A model generated the notes under the pieces. It saw nothing but the letters and a program-made list of their open reading frames with translations. It ran no database searches and was not told where the DNA came from. A stretch of 12,976 bases of DNA from an uncultured Ignavibacteria bacterium (lineage in GTDB: Bacteria; Bacteroidota; Ignavibacteria; Tepidaquicellales; Tepidaquicellaceae). Location of the stretch: NCBI GenBank assembly GCA_937974175.1, contig CALJIG010000031.1, forward strand, positions 1-12,976, in the 5' to 3' direction. Both the position numbers and the translations under genes were made by a program. This document shows, piece after piece, positions 7,249 to 12,976 of the stretch (positions are counted from its first letter, which is position 1; each line of letters starts with the position of its first letter).

Positions 7249-9417
7249 TTATTTAATTAAAACCATTTTTCTTGTCTCTTTAAACTCTCCTGCATTCAGA
7301 GTATAAAAATAAATTCCGCTGGGGAGATTAAATTCAGCTGAATTAAAATCCACTGCATAGCTGCCCGCATTTTGCTTTTCGTTGACAAGTACAGCAACTT
7401 CCTTCCCGAGCAAATCAAAAACCTTGAGTGTAACGTAATTCGTATTTCGTAATTCGTAATTAATCCGTGTTGATGGATTGAAGGGGTTGGGGTAGTTTTG
7501 TGAAAGAGAAAAACTCTTTGGATTTAACTCGGTTGTTGAATTCCTTACAGATAAAGGAGGATAATTTGTAACTAAAGTACCATTATAAGACCCCAAATAA
7601 ACACGATCAGAATTAACAAAACATCCCGTGCTCATTAATGCTTGTACAGGCAACGACTCGTCAGACCAGTTTTCCCCTCCATTGGTGGTCTTTTTAAGCA
7701 CATTTCCGTAGGAAAGAAAACCATTTACACTATTCTCTCCAAAAAGAATATTGGTATAAAGATTTGTATATGAATATGCCTTAGAAACCCACGAAGCTCC
7801 GGCATTTGTAGTTTTTTCAATCCATGTGACTGTCGAACCGAAATGCCCGGGCTCAATTGCATACTCCGTTCTGTATCCTGTACCATTATTAGTAAAATTA
7901 AAATCAACGATAGTCATAGTGTCTGAAGGCAAAGAATTATTATTCCAATTTATACCCCCATTTGTAGTAATAGAAATAAAATTGGTATTACTCATCACAA
8001 AAATATTTTGGGAAGTTTTTTGTTGAACTTTTCTCAGATTAACATTACTGTATGGATATTGAATATTGGTCCAATTCAAACCTCCGTTAGATGTCTTTAA
8101 AATTTTACCTGAGTCTCCGCATACACTACCTGTATTATCATCAATAAATGATAACGACCTAAAATTATTATTGTTTGCAAAACCTATCGAATCCCATGAA
8201 GTTCCATTGTCGGTACTGCGATAAAATCTACCCCCTGTTCCGCATAAAAACAAATTATTGGAAGAGCCTCCTTTGAAATCAGTAAACTCAGTGTTGTAAA
8301 AAGATTTAACAATTACCCAATTTACTCCTTTATTTGTGGTCTTATAAATATTATAAACAAACAATAGTTCACTTCCAAAAAACTCATTTGTAGAGGCAAG
8401 AATAAAACCGGTTGTTTCTCCTTTAAAAAAAGTTGAAATAATATTTGCAGGTGGTTCCAATTTCTTTGACCAATTTACACCTCCATTGGTTGTTTGCCAA
8501 ACTCTGCCTGCATTTCCCAATGCCCATCCGGTATTTATATCCTTAAAATAAATGTCATATATAGAATTGGAGTGATTAAAACCGGATATATTAGGTCCAG
8601 GCCTTACTAAATTCCAGCTTGACGCTCCGTCTGTTGTCATATATATTTTCCCGCCTCTGTCATATGCAAATCCTCTATCAACATTAATAAAAAACAAACC
8701 ATCGTAGTTAGTACCGGTATACGGCAAAGAATAATTTATCCATGTTTCACCTCCGTCTGTAGTTTTAAAAATATTACTATACATACTTATGCAATAACCG
8801 TTCAAAGGATCTAAAAACAACATTTGGTCTACAATATGTTGTGTTGCTAAAAAAATGTGTTTCCATGTAATACCTCCATTTGTAGTTTTAAAAATTGAGT
8901 CGACCTCATTACTGTAAGCAAAACCCTTATTATTATCAATCATACAAACTCCCAAACATTGTCCTAAATTAGTATTAGTTGTTACCGACCAATTAACACC
9001 TCCATCCGAGGTTCTCAATAAAAGTCCGGAACTTCCAACTCCGACTCCATTATTTCTATCAATAAAAGAAATAGCGCTGACATTGAAAACATTTTGCGGA
9101 ACAACTTTCTGCCAGTTATTGCCTCCATTTGTTGTTCTTAATATACCTGTTCCATTGCCTCCTTCAAGTGCCCAGCCGTATAATGAATCTACAAATTTGA
9201 TTCCACCTTTTGTAGAATAAGGTAAAATTTGAGGAAGTCCCCATGATATTCCTCCATCAGTAGACTTTATAAAACTATCCGCATTAAATATAAGAATATT
9301 ATTCTGGGAAAGTTTTATTATTGAATGGTTTACTCCCGGCCGGGATAGGACGGTCCATTGTGAAAAAGCGTTTTGGGACATCATCAACACAAATAAAATT
9401 ATTATTAACTTTTTCAT
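7249..9417 (-). CDS. Secreted 14-blade Ycf48/BNR-like beta-propeller with T9SS type A sorting tail (722 aa)
   Basis: Exported protein of unknown function. The signal peptide starts MKKLIIILFV like the 741-aa protein; predicted cut AFS|QW after residue 19. Thirteen Asp-box-like motifs are readable, from IKSTDGGISW near the N-terminus to KKTTNGGENW. A fourteenth unit (VYLGSYNGTLV) is decayed and sits just before the tail, at about 44 residues per unit. That makes two seven-blade sets, as in other Asp-box proteins that carry paired propellers. Sorting tail 636-722. The tail's variable strand (INYELRNTNYVT) is written in a tandem heptanucleotide repeat and is unlike any sibling. The gene follows the 716-aa gene by 11 bases (AAAATATTGGT, no Shine-Dalgarno) and precedes the 407-aa gene by 33 bases. 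A tandem duplication of a seven-blade ancestor is the simplest origin. Confidence 0.88.
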   Translation of the reverse strand: MKKLIIILFVLMMSQNAFSQWTVLSRPGVNHSIIKLSQNNILIFNADSFIKSTDGGISWGLPQILPYSTKGGIKFVDSLYGWALEGGNGTGILRTTNGGNNWQKVVPQNVFNVSAISFIDRNNGVGVGSSGLLLRTSDGGVNWSVTTNTNLGQCLGVCMIDNNKGFAYSNEVDSIFKTTNGGITWKHIFLATQHIVDQMLFLDPLNGYCISMYSNIFKTTDGGETWINYSLPYTGTNYDGLFFINVDRGFAYDRGGKIYMTTDGASSWNLVRPGPNISGFNHSNSIYDIYFKDINTGWALGNAGRVWQTTNGGVNWSKKLEPPANIISTFFKGETTGFILASTNEFFGSELLFVYNIYKTTNKGVNWVIVKSFYNTEFTDFKGGSSNNLFLCGTGGRFYRSTDNGTSWDSIGFANNNNFRSLSFIDDNTGSVCGDSGKILKTSNGGLNWTNIQYPYSNVNLRKVQQKTSQNIFVMSNTNFISITTNGGINWNNNSLPSDTMTIVDFNFTNNGTGYRTEYAIEPGHFGSTVTWIEKTTNAGASWVSKAYSYTNLYTNILFGENSVNGFLSYGNVLKKTTNGGENWSDESLPVQALMSTGCFVNSDRVYLGSYNGTLVTNYPPLSVRNSTTELNPKSFSLSQNYPNPFNPSTRINYELRNTNYVTLKVFDLLGKEVAVLVNEKQNAGSYAVDFNSAEFNLPSGIYFYTLNAGEFKETRKMVLIK
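7434..7461. repeat. Four heptanucleotide CGTAATT units inside the sorting-tail code (722-aa gene)
   Basis: On the plus strand: CGTAATT, CGTATTT, CGTAATT, CGTAATT. They encode NYELRNTNY. The flanks also contain AATCCGTG, so the tract may once have been longer. Confidence 0.65.
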
Positions 9418-9428
9418 ACCAATATTTT

Positions 9429-11579
9429 TTATTTTATCAGCACCATTTTTCTTGTTTCTTTAAATTCCCCTGCATTAAGAGTATAAAAATATATTCCGCT
9501 TGGCAGATTAAATTCCGAGGAATTAAAATCCACTACATAGCTGCCGGCGTTTTGTTTTTCGTTTACAAGCTGAGCAACTTCCTTCCCGAGTAAATCAAAA
9601 ACTTTAAGTGATACAAATCCCGACGATTTTATTTCGTAATTTATTTTTGTTGATGGATTGAACGGGTTGGGGTAGTTTTGCGAAAGCAAAAAATTATCAG
9701 CTTCAGTATTATTAATAGGTGCTATATTAACTATAGAATTAAATCCTCCCCCATCGGTTGTCCTCATAATTACAGAAGTATTGTAACTAGCACCTACAAT
9801 TACTCCGGTATTTTCATTAATAAATTCTATATTTTTTAAAAATGAAAGCGGCAGATGATAAGGAACTGTTTGAGTAAACCAAGTTGTACCGCCGTCAGTA
9901 GATTTGCACCCGGCTGTATAAATCAAATTCGTTGAAGTAACATTGATAAATGATCCTCCGAAATTGCAGCATACAAACCAATTTATTCCCCCGTTTGTAG
10001 TTTTTGAAATATTATTATTACCTATTATATATCCGGTATTTTGATTTACAAATTTCAAATCATTTGTGGCGCGGTTAACTACAGAAACATTTAACCAATT
10101 TTCACCGGCGTTTGTAGTTTTTTGAATATTTGTAATATTTCCATTAGTGGTGTATGCATACCCTACTAATAAATCATTAAAAAATTGTAGTCCTAAAATA
10201 TTCCCCGTGAATCCCTGACTTAATTGCCAGGAAATACCGGCATCCGTTGTTTTCAGAATATTATTAGAAACACTTGCAAATCCTGTATTATAACTAATAA
10301 AAGAAATGCCCGAAACTAATTGTTGATATGGAGAAGCAATTGTTAATGTATCCCACGATAAACCTGAATTTCCGGTCCTGTAAACTCTTCCTGCTGCACC
10401 ACCAATATAGCCCCATGGAGTATTAAAAAAAATGGATGTGAGACCGTATATACCTAATTTGGAAAATGTCCAGTTAGCCCCGGCATTAACACTTTTTAAT
10501 AATAAACCATTAGCACCAATGATAAACCCCGTATCATTGCTAATAAATTTCATATCGAAAAAATTTGAACTGTCTCCGTAAGGAGCATTTTCATTTATCC
10601 AATTCAATCCCCCATTCTGAGTCTTTAAAATACATCCGTCCGTACCAACAACATACCCGGAATCACGGTTGAAAAAGCATAAATACCCGTTGAAAAAATT
10701 TGAACCTTGATTAGTTGGTAATGGACTAGAAGTCCAGGTTTGTCCCTCATTTGTAGTTTTGCTAAAACCTATGCCTGAACCGGGTGAACCATAGCCTGTA
10801 CCACCTTCAAAAAAATTTATATTATTAAAAGTTGGACAATTAGTAAGCGGTGTATTGCTCCAATTTACACCTCCGTTAGTTGTTTTCAGCATTGTGAAAT
10901 CCGGCTGAAAACCAATTATAACATATCCTGTATTCGAATTAATAAAGCTTGCATACTGAGAATTGAAACTTGGTGTACTGTAGCTCTCTGACCATGTTTC
11001 GCCATTGTCAGTTGTTTTCAAAATAACTGCATTATATTGAGCAGTACCTGTGGATTTTCTGCCAATTAAATAAGCAATATTCTCCGGAGTACATATAACA
11101 TTATTATATTCCTGAGGTAAACTTCCGTTCGTAATTTGAGACCAATTGACCCCACCGTTTGTTGTTCTGTATGCCTGGTGATAGAAAACTCCTGAAGATA
11201 TTGCAAATCCTGTGTTCGAATTCATAAATGAAATTTGCAACACCCCATTAAACGTTGAGTTTATATTTACCCAGTTATTCCCCCCATCGGTTGTTTTAAA
11301 AACTCCGTCCCTTGCCGTAATTACTGTATTAGAATCTATAATAGCCAAAGTTTTATAAGAAGTTACTCCGTCACTTTTAGACACCCAGTTTAAGCCGCCA
11401 TTAGTTGTTTTGAGTAAGCATATGTCGCCAACTGCATATCCTATTTTAGAATTATAAAATGCAACTTGAGTAATCGTATTTCCTGTAGGGTAAGGATATA
11501 CCCACTGCCATCCGCTCTGCGCAAAAAGATTGCCCGTAAACAAAAATAAAACCAAAGTTAAAAATATATTCTTTTTCAT
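9429..11579 (-). CDS. Secreted 14-blade Ycf48/BNR-like beta-propeller with T9SS type A sorting tail (716 aa)
   Basis: Exported protein of unknown function. Signal peptide residues 1-20 (MKKNIFLTLV start), predicted cut NLFA|QSGW. Fourteen Asp-box-like motifs can be counted. They run from LKTTNGGLNW and FKTTDGGNNW through LKSVNAGANW and YRTGNSGLSW to MRTTDGGGFN, the last lacking the Trp. The spacing of about 43 residues fits two seven-bladed propellers. Sorting tail 630-716, of the KINYEIKSSGFVS allele shared with the 314- and 411-aa proteins but ending MVLIK; it uniquely has SYVVDF. It lies 11 bases after the 281-aa gene and 11 before the 722-aa gene, consistent with co-transcription. No transmembrane segment is seen after the signal peptide. 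The likely destination is the cell surface or the medium through T9SS. Confidence 0.88.
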   Translation of the reverse strand: MKKNIFLTLVLFLFTGNLFAQSGWQWVYPYPTGNTITQVAFYNSKIGYAVGDICLLKTTNGGLNWVSKSDGVTSYKTLAIIDSNTVITARDGVFKTTDGGNNWVNINSTFNGVLQISFMNSNTGFAISSGVFYHQAYRTTNGGVNWSQITNGSLPQEYNNVICTPENIAYLIGRKSTGTAQYNAVILKTTDNGETWSESYSTPSFNSQYASFINSNTGYVIIGFQPDFTMLKTTNGGVNWSNTPLTNCPTFNNINFFEGGTGYGSPGSGIGFSKTTNEGQTWTSSPLPTNQGSNFFNGYLCFFNRDSGYVVGTDGCILKTQNGGLNWINENAPYGDSSNFFDMKFISNDTGFIIGANGLLLKSVNAGANWTFSKLGIYGLTSIFFNTPWGYIGGAAGRVYRTGNSGLSWDTLTIASPYQQLVSGISFISYNTGFASVSNNILKTTDAGISWQLSQGFTGNILGLQFFNDLLVGYAYTTNGNITNIQKTTNAGENWLNVSVVNRATNDLKFVNQNTGYIIGNNNISKTTNGGINWFVCCNFGGSFINVTSTNLIYTAGCKSTDGGTTWFTQTVPYHLPLSFLKNIEFINENTGVIVGASYNTSVIMRTTDGGGFNSIVNIAPINNTEADNFLLSQNYPNPFNPSTKINYEIKSSGFVSLKVFDLLGKEVAQLVNEKQNAGSYVVDFNSSEFNLPSGIYFYTLNAGEFKETRKMVLIK

Positions 11580-11590
11580 AACATTAATTT

Positions 11591-12436
11591 TTATTTTATC
11601 AAAACCATCTTTCTTGTTTCTTTAAATTCCCCTGCATTGAGAGTATAAAAATAAATTCCGCTGGGGAGATTGAAATCCGATGAATTGAAATCCACTGCAT
11701 AGCTGCCTGCATTTTGTTTTTCGTTAACGAGTGATGCAACTTCCTTCCCGAGTAAATCAAAAATTTTCAGAGTAACAAAACTGTTAATTGTTAACTGATA
11801 ATTGATAATTGTGGAAGGATTGAACGGGTTGGGATAGTTTTGAGAAAGAGAATATTTATCAGGGATTTGCCCTGTATAATTTACTATACCTACGGTATTA
11901 GTATCACCATACATAATTCCGTCAATTACACATCCAATTAATTTATGTTCTCTATTATATGAACCTAGCACATGATAACTATGATTATAAAGTCCGAATT
12001 TTGAAGAGTATTTTTTAGTTATTTCAATTCTTCCTTGCGGAAAGGGTATAGATATGGATATAATAAAACTTTTTGATATAGAGTTTATCCCAAAAATTTC
12101 TACATTAATTCCTTGCCCCGCTCTTAAACTATCGATAAGCTTTTCTTTGTAGTAAGTAGGATAAGCAGAATTACTTGGATCAAAAATATATAAACTTCCG
12201 GTAATAGGATCTACTCTCCACCATCCATCAGTATAATTTGGGAATCCCGAGCAGTAAAAATATTTTCTGCCTTCTGCAATTGTATCTTTTTCGATTCTAA
12301 CTATGATATACGGTACCGGCGATGAAGATACACTATAGTAAAATTTATTTCCTACTTTTAACGGAAAAAAATTATCCTGTGCATTAATTCCGTAAACAAA
12401 GACCAATTGAATAAAAATTATAATTAACTTTTTCAT
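11591..12436 (-). CDS. Secreted FPLKVGN-type protein with T9SS type A sorting tail (281 aa)
   Basis: First intact gene of the array. Signal peptide residues 1-19 (MKKLIIIFIQ start), predicted cut INA|QDN. The passenger (about 20-180) is a diverged paralogue of the 314-aa protein. Shared landmarks are FPLKVGNKF, KDT-x(4)-G-x-KYF, WWRVD with TGSLYIF, EKL-x-DSL, SKFGL and IDGIMYGDT. Between EKL and SKFGL the two are essentially unalignable, so this middle part is free to vary. Only two Cys remain (YFYCSGF and GCVID). Sorting tail 195-281, with SSDF where others have SSEF, STEF or SAEF. It lies 12 bases after the decayed tail copy and 11 before the 716-aa gene. I do not recognise the passenger family; substrate and role unknown. 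Confidence 0.85.
   Translation of the reverse strand: MKKLIIIFIQLVFVYGINAQDNFFPLKVGNKFYYSVSSSPVPYIIVRIEKDTIAEGRKYFYCSGFPNYTDGWWRVDPITGSLYIFDPSNSAYPTYYKEKLIDSLRAGQGINVEIFGINSISKSFIISISIPFPQGRIEITKKYSSKFGLYNHSYHVLGSYNREHKLIGCVIDGIMYGDTNTVGIVNYTGQIPDKYSLSQNYPNPFNPSTIINYQLTINSFVTLKIFDLLGKEVASLVNEKQNAGSYAVDFNSSDFNLPSGIYFYTLNAGEFKETRKMVLIK
11781..11808. repeat. Four heptanucleotide units inside the sorting-tail code (281-aa gene)
   Basis: On the plus strand: CTGTTAA, TTGTTAA, CTGATAA, TTGATAA, followed by TTGTGGA. They encode INYQLTINS at the same tail position as the other heptad tracts. Confidence 0.6.
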
Positions 12437-12448
12437 AGTATTATGATT

Positions 12449-12676
12449 TTATTTTATTAGAATCATTTTTCTTGTTTCTTTAAACTCCCCTGTATTAAGC
12501 GTATAAAAATATATTCCGCTGGGAAGATTGAACTCCGATGAATTTCTATCAACTATATAGCAAGAGAAAATTCCTTGTTCAGAACAATAAAGTACTTTGT
12601 CAAAAATAAATAATGTATATAGGATTGTATTCAGTTTTAAAAACTGACAGTGAAGTGGAAGTGAGTAGCCTCTCAT
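12449..12676 (-). pseudogene. Decayed array member: C-terminal fragment of a T9SS sorting tail (75-codon ORF)
   Basis: Residues about 39-75 (from CYIVDRNSSEFNLPSG to MILIK) align to the last ~37 residues of the sibling tails (SYAVDFNSSEFNLPSG to MVLIK). DNA homology stops near 12560/12561. Beyond it, the other 50 tail residues (including QNYPNPFNPST and DLLGKEV), the passenger and the signal peptide are gone. They are replaced by 116 bases of unrelated sequence that stay in frame up to an ATG at 12676. A GGAGG (12683-12687) lies 6 bases before that ATG, a better Shine-Dalgarno than any intact gene here has, so a 75-aa cytosolic peptide is possible. With no export signal and half a tail, it is most likely non-functional. 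It may still supply a recombination partner for its neighbours. Confidence 0.75.
12631..12647. repeat. 17-base perfect palindrome TCAGTTTT-A-AAAACTGA
   Basis: Perfect 8-bp arms around a single central A, about 70 bases upstream of the point where the decayed tail loses homology. It could be a remnant of the event that truncated the gene or an operator-like site. Nothing links it to a known family. Confidence 0.35.
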
Positions 12677-12694
12677 AGCTGACCTCCGGAATTT

Positions 12695-12714
12695 AAGTTT
12701 TTTGGGAAAAACTT
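12695..12714. promoter_or_regulatory. Perfect 8-bp hairpin with 4-base loop in the presumed array leader
   Basis: AAGTTTTT (12695-12702) pairs with AAAAACTT (12707-12714) around TGGG. On the minus strand it ends 7 bases before the GGAGG, so it could affect ribosome access. There is no GC-rich stem typical of a terminator. Low specificity because the region is A/T-rich. Confidence 0.3.
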
Positions 12715-12927
12715 GCGCTATTTTGAACTTAATATTAAATTATGAAATAATCAAGTTTATACTCGGGTTTTATTGTATTTTTTACTTACCGGAGAATTAA
12801 ACTGCAGAAATTTTCAATTTCATTCTAAAGGGAAATAAAAAGCGAAAGGAAAGAATTTTATGTTCACTAAAGCTATTATGAAAAATACTTACCTATCAGC
12901 ATGGGGCTCAAACAGTACTTAATACCA

Positions 12928-12935
12928 CAAATATA
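12928..12935 (-). promoter_or_regulatory. Candidate Bacteroidota-type -7 box (TATATTTG) on the minus strand
   Basis: Fits the TAnnTTTG consensus known for primary-sigma promoters in Bacteroidota. No TTG is found at the expected -33 spacing, and it lies about 250 bases before the decayed ORF and about 490 before the first intact array gene. Chance occurrence is likely in AT-rich DNA. Confidence 0.2.
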
Positions 12936-12976
12936 ATGCTTAGTTTACCTGCATTTTATATAATATTAAATAACAA

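Larger units (their letters stand above)
1552..12560 (-). repeat. Family of direct repeats: seven complete 264-bp sorting-tail modules plus one fragment
   Basis: Each array gene ends in an 87-codon-plus-stop module of the same length: 1552-1815, 3789-4052, 5036-5299, 5992-6255, 7249-7512, 9429-9692 and 11591-11854, with a partial copy at 12449-12560. By eye, pairs such as 3789-4052 and 9429-9692 are roughly nine-tenths identical at DNA level, while the passenger domains upstream are far more diverged. The invariant protein core is KVFDLLGKEV, LVNEKQNAGSY and GIYFYTL (Lys-Ile in two copies). Such same-strand repeats 1-2.2 kb apart are natural substrates for homologous recombination, unequal crossing-over and gene conversion. 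Confidence 0.9.
12677..12976. other. AT-rich region upstream of the array, no gene seen
   Basis: No ORF longer than about 20 codons with plausible features lies here. It contains the GGAGG before the decayed ORF, a hairpin (12695-12714) and a weak promoter-like box (12928-12935). It is the likely leader region of the minus-strand array, but nothing in it is decisive. Confidence 0.4.

Noticed and set aside
9321..9593. 90-codon plus-strand ORF across the 716/722-aa gene junction
   Set aside because: Antisense to a signal peptide and a sorting tail. It arises from the conserved junction and has no own evidence.
1840..11450. Periodic DNA words such as CCACCATTTGTAGTTTT about every 130 bases, resembling a spaced repeat array
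   Set aside because: They are the codons of the Asp-box turns (K-T-T-N-G-G) in propeller genes, with coding sequence between them. Not CRISPR: repeats are imperfect and spacers are in frame.
12860..12922. 20-codon plus-strand ORF (MFTKAIMKNT start) with an AAGGA a few bases upstream
   Set aside because: Too short, no recognisable feature, and chance occurrence is likely. Would need conservation or transcription data.

Overview
The window looks like a piece of a low-GC member of the Bacteroidota/Chlorobiota/Ignavibacteriota group, most likely Ignavibacteria-like. Seven adjacent genes end in a type IX secretion (T9SS) type A sorting tail with the hallmark QNYPNPFNPST. All seven also carry signal peptides whose predicted cleavage leaves Gln at the mature N-terminus. 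None of the intact genes has a Shine-Dalgarno sequence. The lineage assignment is inference from these traits; no rRNA or other marker gene is present.

Layout. Positions 1-505 hold no convincing gene. The first 140 bases are three consecutive hairpins that look like a dispersed palindromic repeat running off the left edge. A plus-strand gene (506-1447) encodes a type 2 asparaginase/isoaspartyl peptidase with all landmark catalytic residues. It is GC-rich at its 5' end and AT-rich at its 3' end, and its last codons run into a 20-base direct repeat. A 104-base convergent gap (1448-1551) follows.

Positions 1552-12436 are one tight minus-strand array of seven genes, read right to left: a 281-aa FPLKVGN-type protein, 716-aa and 722-aa 14-blade propellers, a 407-aa 7-blade propeller, a 314-aa FPLKVGN-type protein, a 411-aa 7-blade propeller and a 741-aa 14-blade propeller. 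Most are separated by 11 bases. Each has its own N-terminal signal peptide and passenger domain, but all share an almost identical 87-residue sorting tail. Upstream (12449-12676) lies a decayed copy that keeps only the last ~37 residues of the tail. Positions 12677-12976 hold no gene, only a hairpin and a weak promoter candidate.

How it works together. The array should produce a set of secreted or surface-anchored proteins that cross the inner membrane by Sec and the outer membrane by T9SS. Five are Ycf48/BNR (Asp-box) beta-propellers and two belong to a family I cannot name. No T9SS machinery is in the window and the role of the propellers cannot be read from sequence. The most interesting aspect is evolutionary. 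The repeated tails, conserved junctions, mosaic tail alleles, 7-or-14 blade counts, heptanucleotide repeats inside the tail and a half-deleted copy all fit a locus that diversifies secreted proteins by recombination between repeated 3' modules.
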